Below are positions 51,904 to 63,701 of a stretch of 64,000 nt of DNA, piece by piece. Origin of the DNA: Pseudomonas putida (GTDB taxonomy: Bacteria; Pseudomonadota; Gammaproteobacteria; Pseudomonadales; Pseudomonadaceae); the NCBI RefSeq assembly GCF_002906855.1, contig NZ_MINI01000038.1, forward strand, positions 1,488,001 through 1,552,000, given 5' to 3'. Both the position numbers and the translations under genes were made by a program. The notes beneath the pieces are model-generated. The model did not search any database and had not been told where the DNA came from. It was given only the letters and a program-made list of their open reading frames with translations. Each line of letters starts with the position of its first letter. The first letter of the stretch is position 1.

Positions 51904-52308
51904 TCAGCCTTCTTCAGGCCAGAAACGCAGTGGCTTGCCTTCGGCTGGCCAGAAACGCATCTGCTCGACGGGCGACACATCCCAGCGCTGCACGGTCTCC
52001 AGCGCCTGCAGGAAGCGCTTTTCCTGCTCCATCAATGCCGGGGCGCACAGTTTGCGGGTCTTGCCGACCTTGCCGAAGCTCAGGTGCTCACCCTCCAGCG
52101 TGTACGGCGCAAACCAGTGGTTGCAGCCGGCATTGCCATAGGCGCGGCCATCGCTGGCCAGGGTCAGGGTCAGGTGGCTGTAGTCGATCAGCGGACGCTC
52201 ACCGATCCACTCCAGTACGTAGCTGCGTTCCTGCTGCAGCTTCGAAGGTTCGGCAGCACAGCCGAGCAGGCCGGTGGCAATCAGCACACCGGTCAGCAGA
52301 TTCTTCAC
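51904..52308 (-). CDS. META-domain (HslJ-like) lipoprotein
   Basis: 134 residues. The GTG start overlaps the previous gene's stop in GTGA. Lipobox LLGC (Cys about 18). The remainder has META/HslJ features: SHLTLTLASDGRAYGNAGCN and a C-terminal RFWPAEGKPLRFW repeat-like ending. Such proteins are small outer-membrane or periplasmic lipoproteins of unknown role, some linked to novobiocin or heat responses. Co-transcribed with the zinc-ribbon-type gene upstream. Confidence 0.75.
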   Translation of the reverse strand: MKNLLTGVLIATGLLGCAAEPSKLQQERSYVLEWIGERPLIDYSHLTLTLASDGRAYGNAGCNHWFAPYTLEGEHLSFGKVGKTRKLCAPALMEQEKRFLQALETVQRWDVSPVEQMRFWPAEGKPLRFWPEEG

Positions 52309-52742
52309 TCGGCGCTCTCCTGGCAACGCGGGCACAGATGCTTGTCGCCACGGCTGGCCCAGCCCAGTTCTGCGATACGGGCGCTGGCGGCCGGCTGACG
52401 GGCTGCCTTGCCAAGTTTGGCGTCGACGGCGAACTCGAAGTCCAGCACCGCGTCGCAGCTGTCGCACTCGACCTTCCAGGTGAGAATTTCCAGCTCGTTG
52501 AACACCGGGCCGCTGGCCACGGCCACCCACTGGCCGCGTGGGTTGATCAGGTGGCGCACGCTCTCCACGGTCAGGCGCATGGCCAGGTCCTTGCTGCCCT
52601 TGAGGGTCACGATCAGGACGTCGCCTTTGTGCATCGAGCCACCGTTGCCGGTCACCTGGTAACGGCCCGGAACCAGGGCGCGGCACTCGATCAAGGTGTG
52701 TTGCGGGTTGAAAAGGGTGTAGCGAAAATCGTGTTCGACCAT
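52305..52742 (-). CDS. Hypothetical protein with two CxxC pairs
   Basis: 145 residues, soluble. Two cysteine pairs, VECDSCDAVLDF (about 91-94) and HLCPRCQES (about 138-141), could bind zinc. The N-terminal half is beta-rich (HTLIECRALVPGRYQVTG). I do not recognise the family. It overlaps the META-domain gene by 4 nt and begins 31 bp after ldhA, so the three probably form an operon. Confidence 0.72.
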   Translation of the reverse strand: MVEHDFRYTLFNPQHTLIECRALVPGRYQVTGNGGSMHKGDVLIVTLKGSKDLAMRLTVESVRHLINPRGQWVAVASGPVFNELEILTWKVECDSCDAVLDFEFAVDAKLGKAARQPAASARIAELGWASRGDKHLCPRCQESAE

Positions 52743-52773
52743 GGGTCCTCCAGAAATGCCGCGTATCCTAGCA

Positions 52774-53763
52774 TCAACCGGTGACCAGATTCTGCGGATT
52801 ACCCGCCGCCCAGCGGATGATGTTGTCCAGGGTAGTGGTGGCGATGGCGTCCAGTGCTTCGTGGGTCAGGAATGCCTGGTGCGCGGTGATGATCACGTTG
52901 GGGAAGGTCAGCAACCGTGCCAGCACATCATCCTGCAGCGGCAGGTCGGAACGGTCCTCGAAAAAGAGCTGGGCTTCCTCTTCATACACATCCAGGCCCA
53001 GGTAGCCGAGCTGGCCACTTTTCAGGGCGTCGATCAGCGCCGGCGTGTCGACTAGCGCACCGCGGCCGGTGTTGATCAGCATGGCGCCTGGCTGCAAGTG
53101 GTTCAGGCTCTGCGCATTGATCAGGTGCCGGGTGTGCTCGGTCAGCGGGCAGTGCAGGCTGATGATTCGCGCCTCGCGCAGCAGTTCGGGCAGGTCCAGG
53201 TAGCGGGCCCCCAGGGCCAGCAGCTCCGGGTTGGGGTAGGGGTCATACGCGAGCAGTTGGCAGCCGAAGCCGGCCATGATACGGGCGAAGGCTGCGCCGA
53301 TCTGGCCGGTGCCGACCACGCCGACGGTCTTGCCATGCAGGTCGAAGCCAGTCAGCCCGTGGAGGGTGAAGTCACCTTCGCGGGTGCGGTTGTAGGCCCG
53401 GTGCAGGCGGCGGTTGAGGGCAAGGATCAGGGCCACGGCGTGCTCGGCCACGGCATGCGGCGAATAGGCCGGCACGCGCACCACCGCCAGGCCAAGGCGC
53501 TGGGCGGCAGCCAGGTCGACATGGTTGTAGCCGGCCGAGCGCAGGGCGATCAGCCGTGTACCGCCAGCGGCCAGGCGCTGCAGTACCTGGGCGCCGAGCT
53601 CGTCGTTGATGAAGGCGCAGACGACCTCGTAGCCCTGGGCCAGGGCGGCGGTGTCGAGGGTCAGGCGGGTGGGCTGGAAGTGCAGGTCAAGGCCGCTGCC
53701 TTGGGCGGCCTGGGTGAAGCTTTCCTGGTCGTAGTGCTGGCTGCTGAACAACAGAACGCGCAT
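52774..53763 (-). CDS. ldhA: D-lactate dehydrogenase (fermentative type)
   Basis: 329 residues, D-2-hydroxyacid dehydrogenase fold. NAD-binding VGVVGTGQIGAAFARIM (about 146-162), substrate loop RSAGYNHVDL (about 75-84), catalytic Arg in NTGRGALVDT and Glu/His in EEEAQLFFED and ITAHQAFLT (His about 296). The FFEDRSDLPLQDD stretch is characteristic of LdhA. It reduces pyruvate to D-lactate in the cytoplasm. First gene of a likely three-gene operon. Confidence 0.9.
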   Translation of the reverse strand: MRVLLFSSQHYDQESFTQAAQGSGLDLHFQPTRLTLDTAALAQGYEVVCAFINDELGAQVLQRLAAGGTRLIALRSAGYNHVDLAAAQRLGLAVVRVPAYSPHAVAEHAVALILALNRRLHRAYNRTREGDFTLHGLTGFDLHGKTVGVVGTGQIGAAFARIMAGFGCQLLAYDPYPNPELLALGARYLDLPELLREARIISLHCPLTEHTRHLINAQSLNHLQPGAMLINTGRGALVDTPALIDALKSGQLGYLGLDVYEEEAQLFFEDRSDLPLQDDVLARLLTFPNVIITAHQAFLTHEALDAIATTTLDNIIRWAAGNPQNLVTG

Positions 53764-53800
53764 GGTGGGCTTCCTCTGAAGTGCATGTCTTGGCTTGTGT

Positions 53801-53852
53801 GGCGCCTGTGAGATCGAGCGCCGCCCGCGCGGCGCTCGATCTCACAGGCGCC
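53801..53852. repeat. 24-bp perfect inverted repeat between ldhA and gacS
   Basis: GGCGCCTGTGAGATCGAGCG-CCGC and its exact complement around CCGC, 24 bp without a mismatch. It lies downstream of gacS and upstream of ldhA, both on the minus strand. There is no T run, so it could be a terminator-like stabiliser or a repeat element. Confidence 0.75.
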
Positions 53853-53864
53853 GAAAATATCCCG

Positions 53865-56624
<2,760 letters not shown>

Positions 56625-56817
56625 ACTCGCCTCCTGTGATGTGCCTGGACACCGTCGTCGCTACGACGGAACAAAGCGGAAAGTTACTCCGCTGGCTGCG
56701 CTAATGCACCCACTGAATGTCATTTCGTTACTTGGCCAACGCATTGGTCGCAGGGCGGTTGCCTGGAAGAAGACCATGCACAATAATTGCGCAACTGAGA
56801 ATGAATGGCAGTTGCTA

Positions 56818-57534
56818 ATGAATCCTGTGGCTAATTACATATCCCGCATCCTGGCGATCGAGGACGATCCGGTCCTGGGTGCGTACCTGCATGAAGAGCT
56901 GCAGCGTGGCGGCTTCCAGGTCACCTGGTGCCGCAATGGCCTGGATGGCCTGGAGGCGGCCGGTCGGCAAAGCTTCGACGTGGTGCTGATGGACATCCTG
57001 CTGCCTGGCCTCAATGGCCTGGATGCCCTGGCCCGGCTGCGCCAGCATAGCGCCACGCCGGTGATCCTGATGTCGGCGCTGGGCGCCGAGGCCGACCGCA
57101 TCAGCGGCTTCCAGCGTGGTGCCGATGATTACCTGCCCAAGCCCTTCAGCATGGCCGAGCTGCAGGTGCGGATCGAGGCGATCCTGCGCCGGGTCGCCCT
57201 TGAGCGGCGTCATCAGCCGCCGTTGGAGGCCGCCGCAGACGCGCTGCATTTCCACGAAGGCCTGTGTGACGTCAGTCTGGGTGGTCAGCTAGCCGGCATG
57301 ACCCCCAGCGAATACCGCCTGTTCGACGTTCTCTACCGCAATGTCGATGAAGTGCTGAGCAAGCCCTTCCTTTATCAGCAGGTGCTGCAGCGCGGTTACT
57401 CGCGACACGACCGCAGCCTCGACATGCACGTCAGTCAGATCCGCCGCAAGCTCAAGAGTATCGGCTATCACGAGCGAGAGGTCCGCACTGTGTGGGGCAA
57501 AGGCTACGTGCTCAGCGTTGGCGAAGCGGAGTAG
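56818..57534 (+). CDS. OmpR-family response regulator (PirR-like)
   Basis: 238 residues: receiver with Asp about 59 in VVLMDILLPGLNG and Lys in LPKPFS, and an OmpR-type DNA-binding domain with YSRHDRSLDMHVSQIRRKL. The ATG at 56818 gives the shortest protein; an ATG at 56776 (GGAAG upstream) would add 14 residues. Its location between gacS and cysM, upstream of a sensor kinase, matches P. aeruginosa pirR, which controls a ferric-enterobactin receptor; no pirA-like receptor gene is in the window. Confidence 0.85.
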   Translation: MNPVANYISRILAIEDDPVLGAYLHEELQRGGFQVTWCRNGLDGLEAAGRQSFDVVLMDILLPGLNGLDALARLRQHSATPVILMSALGAEADRISGFQRGADDYLPKPFSMAELQVRIEAILRRVALERRHQPPLEAAADALHFHEGLCDVSLGGQLAGMTPSEYRLFDVLYRNVDEVLSKPFLYQQVLQRGYSRHDRSLDMHVSQIRRKLKSIGYHEREVRTVWGKGYVLSVGEAE

Positions 57535-57537
57535 GCC

Positions 57538-58935
57538 ATGCTCGATCGCCATTCGCTGTTCTGGAAGCTGGCCATCCTGCTGGTGGGTTTCTGCCTGTTG
57601 ATGATCGGCCTCAGCTACACCTGGGGCCGCCACATGGAAACCCAGAACGCCTTTCTCGATGAGTCGGCCCGCAAGGTGCTGCGCAACTATGCCAGTGAGG
57701 CGGAAACGGCCTGGCGTGGCGGAGGGCGGGAGGGGCTGGACCGTTGGGTGGCGGCGATGCAGCAGCGCGAACGCGGCTGGGTCGGTGTGCTCGACCTCAA
57801 CCTGCGGCCCCTCGACAGTGCCATTCTCGGCCCCGAGATCATGCAGCGGCTCACCCGCCTGCGTGGCGTCGACTGGCCCATGAGCCGGCGCAGCGTCGAC
57901 CAGCCGTGGCTGCGCATTCCGTTCCCCGGCGCGCCGCAACAGGGCATGCTGGTGATCGAGCTGCCACAACGGCTCAACCCGGGCCACTACCGGCTGGCCT
58001 GGCAAGTCGTTACCAACGGCATCATCCCCGGCCTGTTTACCTTGCTGCTGTGTGTTGGCCTGTACCGCATGCTGATCGTCCCGCTAAACCAGCTGCGCGA
58101 GCAGGCCAATGCCTGGCGTGCCGACCAGCTTTCGGCCCGCCTGGATTCACGGACCACGGCCCGCCATGACGAGCTGGGCGAACTGGCCCGAGCTTTCGAT
58201 CAGATGGCCGAGCGCCTGCAAAGTACCGTGGTGATGCAGCAGCAGCTGTTGCGCGACCTGTCCCATGAGATGCGCACGCCGCTCAGCCGCCTGCGCGTGG
58301 CCTGTGACAGCGAGACCGACCTTGCGCGCTTGCGAGAACGCCTGGGGCGTGAGGTGGACTGCATGCAGCAGCTGGTCGAGAACACGTTGCAACTGGCTTG
58401 GCAGGACGCCGAGCGTACGCCGATGAACCTAGAACCGATCCAGGTCAAGGCACTGTGGCGCCTGCTGGTCGAGGACTCCAGCTATGAAAGTGGCTGGTCG
58501 GCCGAGCGGTTGCGCTGCGAGCTGCCGAGCAATTGCTGGGTAGAGGGCAATCTCAACCACCTGGCCCAGGCCGTGGAGAACATGCTGCGCAATGCTATCC
58601 GCCATTCGCCGGAAAATGGCTTGGTGCGGCTGGGTGGGCAGCGCGAGGGCGGGTATTGGCGTTTGTGGCTGGAAGACGAGGGCGGGGGTGTGGCCAATGA
58701 AGACCTGGAGCGGATCTTTGCACCGTTCTCCCGGCTCGATGGCTCACGACCGGGAGATGGCGGTTTTGGTCTGGGGTTGAGCATTGCCCGCAGTGCGATC
58801 CAGCGCCAAGGCGGAACCTTGTGGGCGGAGAATGGCAAGCGCGGGCTGCGCCTGTGCATGAGGTTGCCGATTCATGTGCCGGCCTCTTCGCGGGACAAGC
58901 TCGCTCCTACAGGGGCAACGATAAGCTGCTCGTAA
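57538..58935 (+). CDS. Sensor histidine kinase (PirS-like) with REP-encoded C-terminus
   Basis: 465 residues. Helices about 10-28 and 165-185 enclose a periplasmic domain; then HAMP, phospho-His about 242 (DLSHEMRTPLSRLR) and ATP boxes NMLRNAIRHS, DEGGGV, GGFGLGLSI. It starts 3 bp after the regulator stop. The final ~18 residues (PASSRDKLAPTGATISCS) are read from a REP element that lies across the gene's end, so the natural C-terminus has been replaced; kinase motifs upstream are intact. Confidence 0.86.
   Translation: MLDRHSLFWKLAILLVGFCLLMIGLSYTWGRHMETQNAFLDESARKVLRNYASEAETAWRGGGREGLDRWVAAMQQRERGWVGVLDLNLRPLDSAILGPEIMQRLTRLRGVDWPMSRRSVDQPWLRIPFPGAPQQGMLVIELPQRLNPGHYRLAWQVVTNGIIPGLFTLLLCVGLYRMLIVPLNQLREQANAWRADQLSARLDSRTTARHDELGELARAFDQMAERLQSTVVMQQQLLRDLSHEMRTPLSRLRVACDSETDLARLRERLGREVDCMQQLVENTLQLAWQDAERTPMNLEPIQVKALWRLLVEDSSYESGWSAERLRCELPSNCWVEGNLNHLAQAVENMLRNAIRHSPENGLVRLGGQREGGYWRLWLEDEGGGVANEDLERIFAPFSRLDGSRPGDGGFGLGLSIARSAIQRQGGTLWAENGKRGLRLCMRLPIHVPASSRDKLAPTGATISCS
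58887..58914. repeat. REP element inside the 3' end of the pirS-like gene
   Basis: TTCGCGGGACAAGCTCGCTC followed by CTACAGGG, one base off the consensus REP arm at 43111. It overlaps the last codons of the kinase gene and supplies its stop region. Confidence 0.85.
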
Positions 58936-59043
58936 CTTATGGCTTATAGCTTGTAGCTATAGCAACCACAGATTGCGTGATATGGCCGGGAAGTGTTTGC
59001 CGGTATGATAGGCACCCCTGCCGTCCGGATTGTGAAATACGCC

Positions 59044-59943
59044 ATGACCTTGCAGTACCCAACCATCGCCGATTGCGTCGGCAATACGCCCCTGGTTCGC
59101 CTGCAGCGCATCGCTGGCGAAACCAGCAATACCCTCTTGCTCAAGCTCGAAGGTAACAATCCAGCCGGCTCGGTGAAGGACCGCCCGGCACTGTCGATGA
59201 TCACCCGCGCCGAACTGCGCGGCCAGATCAAGCCAGGCGACACCCTGATCGAAGCCACCTCCGGCAATACCGGCATCGCCCTGGCGATGGCAGCGGCGAT
59301 CAAGGGTTACAAGATGATCCTGATCATGCCCGACAACTCCACCGCCGAACGCAAGGCAGCCATGACCGCCTACGGCGCCGAGCTGATCCTGGTGACCAAG
59401 GAAGAGGGCATGGAAGGCGCCCGCGACCTCGCTGAGAAGTTGCAGGCCGAAGGCCGCGGCCTGGTCCTCGACCAGTTCGCCAACGGCGACAACCCGATCG
59501 CCCACTACACCAGCACCGGCCCGGAAATCTGGCAGCAGACCCAGGGCACCATCACCCATTTCGTCAGTTCCATGGGGACCACCGGTACCATCATGGGCTG
59601 TTCGCAGTACCTCAAGGAACAGAACCCCAACGTGCAGATCGTCGGCCTGCAACCGATGGAAGGCTCGGCCATTCCGGGGATCCGCCGCTGGCCCGAGGAG
59701 TATCTGCCAAAGATTTTCGATGCCACCCGTGTCGACCGTGTGATGGACATGTCCCAGCAGGAGGCCGAGGACACCACTCGCCGCCTCGCGCGCGAAGAGG
59801 GCATTTTCTGTGGCGTGTCTTCCGGTGGTGCGGTGGCAGCCATGCTGCGCCTGTCCCGCGAAGTGGAAAACGCCGTGATGGTCGCGATCATCTGTGACCG
59901 CGGCGACCGTTATCTGTCCACCGGCCTGTTTGACCCGAGCTAA
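59044..59943 (+). CDS. cysM: Cysteine synthase B
   Basis: 299 residues, fold-type II PLP enzyme. The Schiff-base Lys lies in GNNPAGSVKDRPALSM (about 41), the PLP-phosphate loop in SGNTGIALAMAAAIKGYK, and the substrate Ser/Gly motif in GVSSGGAVAAM. CysM makes cysteine from O-acetylserine and sulfide or thiosulfate. The start at 59044 (MTLQYPTIADCVGNTPLVRL) is the family start; the longer frame is rejected. rlmD begins immediately after its stop (TAAATG). Confidence 0.93.
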   Translation: MTLQYPTIADCVGNTPLVRLQRIAGETSNTLLLKLEGNNPAGSVKDRPALSMITRAELRGQIKPGDTLIEATSGNTGIALAMAAAIKGYKMILIMPDNSTAERKAAMTAYGAELILVTKEEGMEGARDLAEKLQAEGRGLVLDQFANGDNPIAHYTSTGPEIWQQTQGTITHFVSSMGTTGTIMGCSQYLKEQNPNVQIVGLQPMEGSAIPGIRRWPEEYLPKIFDATRVDRVMDMSQQEAEDTTRRLAREEGIFCGVSSGGAVAAMLRLSREVENAVMVAIICDRGDRYLSTGLFDPS

Positions 59944-61302
59944 ATGTCCAAGAAAAAGAGCAACAGCGGCCTGCGCTTCCAGCCGGCCGGCGGCAACCGC
60001 ACGCCCCAGGTCCCCGTGGGCAAGAAGCAGCGTCTGGATATCGAGCGCCTGGCCGGTGACGGCCGTGGCATCGCCTTCCTGGAGGGGCGCACCTGGTTCG
60101 TCAGTGGCGCCCTGGCCGGTGAAGCGGTCGAGGCGCGGGTGCTCAACGCCCGCGGCAAGGTCGTCGAGGCGCGCCTGGAGCGCGTGCTGCAAGCCAGCCC
60201 CGAACGCCGCCAGGCGCCGTGCCGCCACTACGAGCGTTGCGGTGGCTGCAACCTGCAGCACCTGCCGCACGACGCCCAGCTGGCGCTCAAGCAGCGCACC
60301 CTGGCCGAACAGCTGCAACGGGTGGCCGGCGTGCAGCCCGAAGAATGGGCCGCGCCCCTGAGCGGGCCGGAGTTCGGCTACCGGCGCCGGGCGCGGGTGG
60401 CAGTGCGCTGGGATGTGAAGGCAAAGCACCTGGATGTCGGCTTGCGCGCCGAAGCGAGCCAGGAAATTGTCTCCATCGATGACTGCGTCGTGCTGGTACA
60501 GCCTTTGCAATCTATTCTTCGCCACTTGCCGGCTGTGCTGCGCTCGCTGGGCAAGCCACAGGCGATCGGCCATGTGGAGCTGTTCAGTGGCACCGCCGAA
60601 GCCGTGCTGGTGCGCCATGTGGCGCCGCTGTCGGCGGACGACCTGGCACGCTTGCAGGCATTCTGTGACGAGGCCAAGGCCCAGCTCTGGCTGCAGGGCG
60701 AGGGTGAGCCGGCCCCTGTGGATGCCGAGGCGAAACTGGGCTTTACCCTGGCGCCCTGGCAGCTGGAACTGGCCTGGCGCCCGGGCGATTTCGTCCAGGT
60801 CAACGCCCAGGTCAACACGGCGATGATTGAGCAGGCCCTGGCCTGGCTCGCACCGCAGGCTGACGAGCGCGTGCTGGACCTGTTCTGCGGCCTGGGCAAC
60901 TTCGCCCTGCCGCTGGCGCGTCAGGCACGTGAAGTGGTGGCGGTGGAAGGTGTACAGGCCATGGTCGATCGGGCCGCGGCCAATGCCCGGAACAACGATG
61001 TGCATAACGCCGCGTTTTTTCAGGCCGATTTATCGCAGCCTTTGGCAGGCGCCGGATGGGCCGCCGAGGGCTTTTCTGCGGTACTCTTGGATCCACCGCG
61101 CGACGGTGCATATGAGGTGGTGCAAGGCATCGCCCGCCTCAACGCCAAGCGCTTGGTGTATGTATCGTGCAACCCGGCCACGCTGGCGCGAGATGCCCAG
61201 GTGCTGGTCGGTCAGGGGTACCGGTTAAAAAGGGCCGGGATTCTCGACATGTTTCCTCAGACGGCGCATGTCGAAGCCATGGCGTTATTCGAAGCGGGCT
61301 AG
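59944..61302 (+). CDS. rlmD: 23S rRNA (uracil1939-C5) methyltransferase RlmD
   Basis: 452 residues: N-terminal TRAM domain (about 20-80), iron-sulfur cysteines in CRHYERCGGCNLQH (about 95-108), and a SAM-dependent methyltransferase domain with DLFCGLGNFALPLA (about 320) and the catalytic Cys in VYVSCNPATLARD (about 402). It methylates U1939 of 23S rRNA. It starts directly at the cysM stop. relA follows 96 bp later. Confidence 0.93.
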   Translation: MSKKKSNSGLRFQPAGGNRTPQVPVGKKQRLDIERLAGDGRGIAFLEGRTWFVSGALAGEAVEARVLNARGKVVEARLERVLQASPERRQAPCRHYERCGGCNLQHLPHDAQLALKQRTLAEQLQRVAGVQPEEWAAPLSGPEFGYRRRARVAVRWDVKAKHLDVGLRAEASQEIVSIDDCVVLVQPLQSILRHLPAVLRSLGKPQAIGHVELFSGTAEAVLVRHVAPLSADDLARLQAFCDEAKAQLWLQGEGEPAPVDAEAKLGFTLAPWQLELAWRPGDFVQVNAQVNTAMIEQALAWLAPQADERVLDLFCGLGNFALPLARQAREVVAVEGVQAMVDRAAANARNNDVHNAAFFQADLSQPLAGAGWAAEGFSAVLLDPPRDGAYEVVQGIARLNAKRLVYVSCNPATLARDAQVLVGQGYRLKRAGILDMFPQTAHVEAMALFEAG

Positions 61303-61398
61303 CGAACTGGCCCCTTGGTGCGGCTTCCACGGAAGGGAAGCTGCACGGTGATAGCCAGTGCACCCGTGTGGTGCGCTGTATGGAAAGGTAAAACAAAG

Positions 61399-63639
61399 AT
61401 GGTACAGGTGAGAGTGCACCAGCCGGTCAACACAGACGGCAGTATCAATCTCGAAGCATGGCTGGATCACGTGGTGAGCGTCGATTCGGCACTGGATCGC
61501 GTGGCGCTGAAAGAAGCCTGCGAGTTCACCCAGGAAATCGAAAAGAAGGGCAACTCGGCCAAGCATTCGTGGGCCGACGGTACGTCCAGTTATCAGGCCG
61601 GCCTGGAAATCGCCGAAATCCTCGCCGACCTCAAGCTCGACCAGGATTCGTTGGTTGCGGCGGTGATCTATCGCTCGGTACGTGAAGGCAAGGTGACCCT
61701 GGCCGAAGTCGGCCAGCGTTTTGGCCCGGTGGTGTCCAAGTTGATCGACGGCGTGCTGCGCATGGCCGCCATCAGCGCCAGCCTGAGCCCGCGCCAGTCG
61801 CTGGTGCTGGGCTCGCAGGCGCAGGTCGAGAACCTGCGCAAGATGCTCGTGGCCATGGTCGACGACGTGCGCGTGGCGCTGATCAAGCTGGCCGAGCGTA
61901 CCTGTGCGATCCGGGCGGTGAAGTCTGCCGATGACGAAAAACGCCTGCGTGTGGCGCGCGAGGTGTTCGACATCTATGCGCCGCTGGCTCACAGGTTGGG
62001 CATCGGCCATATCAAATGGGAGCTGGAAGACCTGTCCTTCCGCTACCTGGAGCCTGACCAGTACAAGCAGATCGCCAAGCTGTTGCACGAGCGCCGGCTG
62101 GACCGTGAGCGCTTCATCAGCGACGTGATGAACCAGCTGCAAAACGAATTGCTGGCCACCGGGGTCAAGGCTGACATCAGCGGCCGGGCGAAACACATCT
62201 ATTCGATCTGGCGCAAGATGCAGCGCAAAGGCCTGGAATTCAGCCAGATCTACGACGTGCGTGCGGTGCGCGTGCTGGTGCCTGAGGTGCGTGACTGCTA
62301 TACCGCGCTGGGTATCGTGCACACCCTGTGGCGGCACATCCCCAAGGAGTTCGACGACTATATCGCCAACCCCAAGGAAAACGGCTATCGCTCACTGCAC
62401 ACTGCGGTGATCGGCCCCGAGGGCAAGGTGCTGGAAGTGCAGATCCGTACCCACGGCATGCACGAAGAAGCCGAGCTCGGTGTCTGCGCCCACTGGCGCT
62501 ACAAGGGCACCGACGTCAAGCCGAGCTCCAATCACTACGAAGAGAAGATCTCCTGGCTGCGCCAGGTGCTCGAATGGCATGAAGAGCTGGGCGACATCGG
62601 TGGCCTGGCCGAGCAGTTGCGGGTCGATATCGAACCCGACCGGGTCTACGTGTTCACCCCTGATGGCCACGCCATCGACCTGCCCAAGGGTGCCACGCCG
62701 CTGGACTTTGCCTACCGCGTGCATACCGAGATCGGCCACAACTGCCGTGGCGCCAAGATCAACGGGCGCATCGTGCCGCTCAACTACAGCCTGCAAACCG
62801 GCGAGCAGGTGGAGATCATCACCAGCAAGCACGGCAACCCGAGCCGTGACTGGCTGAACTCCAACCTCGGCTACGTCACCACATCGCGGGCGCGGGCCAA
62901 GATCGTCCATTGGTTCAAGCTGCAGGCGCGTGACCAGAACGTCGCTGCCGGCAAGACCTTGCTCGAACGTGAACTGAGCCGCCTGGGCTTGCCGCAGGTG
63001 GACTTCGAGCGCCTGGCCGAGAAGACCAATGTCAAGACCGCCGAGGACATGTTTGCCTCGCTCGGTGCCGGTGACCTGCGCCTGGCGCACCTGGTCAACG
63101 CCGCCCAGCAGCTGCTCGAGCCCGAGCGCATCGAGCAGATCGAGCTGGTGCCGCGCAAGCCTACCGGCCCGCGTACCGGTAAGCGTGGCGACATCCAGAT
63201 CCAGGGTGTCGGCAACCTGCTCACGCAGATGGCCGGCTGCTGCCAGCCGCTGCCAGGCGATGCCATCGTCGGCTACATCACCCAGGGCCGCGGCGTCAGC
63301 ATCCACCGCCAGGACTGCGCTTCGGCGCTGCAGCTGGCCGGGCGCGAGCCGGAGCGGATGATCCAGGTAAGCTGGGGGCCAATCCCGGTGCAGACCTATC
63401 CGGTCGACATCGTCATCCGTGCCTACGACCGCCCAGGGTTGCTGCGCGACGTGTCGCAGGTGCTGCTCAACGAGAAGATCAACGTGCTGGCGGTCAACAC
63501 CCGCTCGAACAAGGAAGACAACACCGCTTTGATGTCGCTGACCATCGAGATTCCGGGCCTGGATGCGCTTGGGCGCCTCCTGGGCAGGATTTCGCAGTTG
63601 CCGAACATCATCGAAACACGGCGTAATCGAACCCCTTGA
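61399..63639 (+). CDS. relA: (p)ppGpp synthetase RelA
   Basis: 746 residues. The N-terminal HD domain region (about 50-190) lacks the HDxxED hydrolase residues (it reads IYRSVREG), as in monofunctional RelA. The synthetase domain has EFDDYIANPKENGYRSLH (EXDD motif, about 315) and VQIRTHGMHEEAELGVCAHW; then TGS (VYVFTPDGHAIDLPKGATPL), zinc-finger Cys (AGCCQPLPG) and ACT. It makes (p)ppGpp on stalled ribosomes. The ATG at 61399 is the family start; an upstream in-frame ATG lacks a site. Confidence 0.94.
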   Translation: MVQVRVHQPVNTDGSINLEAWLDHVVSVDSALDRVALKEACEFTQEIEKKGNSAKHSWADGTSSYQAGLEIAEILADLKLDQDSLVAAVIYRSVREGKVTLAEVGQRFGPVVSKLIDGVLRMAAISASLSPRQSLVLGSQAQVENLRKMLVAMVDDVRVALIKLAERTCAIRAVKSADDEKRLRVAREVFDIYAPLAHRLGIGHIKWELEDLSFRYLEPDQYKQIAKLLHERRLDRERFISDVMNQLQNELLATGVKADISGRAKHIYSIWRKMQRKGLEFSQIYDVRAVRVLVPEVRDCYTALGIVHTLWRHIPKEFDDYIANPKENGYRSLHTAVIGPEGKVLEVQIRTHGMHEEAELGVCAHWRYKGTDVKPSSNHYEEKISWLRQVLEWHEELGDIGGLAEQLRVDIEPDRVYVFTPDGHAIDLPKGATPLDFAYRVHTEIGHNCRGAKINGRIVPLNYSLQTGEQVEIITSKHGNPSRDWLNSNLGYVTTSRARAKIVHWFKLQARDQNVAAGKTLLERELSRLGLPQVDFERLAEKTNVKTAEDMFASLGAGDLRLAHLVNAAQQLLEPERIEQIELVPRKPTGPRTGKRGDIQIQGVGNLLTQMAGCCQPLPGDAIVGYITQGRGVSIHRQDCASALQLAGREPERMIQVSWGPIPVQTYPVDIVIRAYDRPGLLRDVSQVLLNEKINVLAVNTRSNKEDNTALMSLTIEIPGLDALGRLLGRISQLPNIIETRRNRTP

Positions 63640-63653
63640 GACCGCGGCGCCTG

Positions 63654-63675
63654 CTTCGCGGGTAAACCCGCGAAG
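63654..63675. terminator. Hairpin between relA and mazG
   Basis: CTTCGCGGGT-AA-ACCCGCGAAG, a perfect 10-bp inverted repeat 14 nt after relA. It has a REP-like core and no T run, so it may attenuate rather than terminate. Confidence 0.6.
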
Positions 63676-63701
63676 AAGGCACCACCGAAGGACCTGCTTA
63701 A

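Noticed and set aside
58957..61005. A 682-residue minus-strand frame across cysM and rlmD
   Set aside because: It covers parts of two well-identified genes and has no start context.
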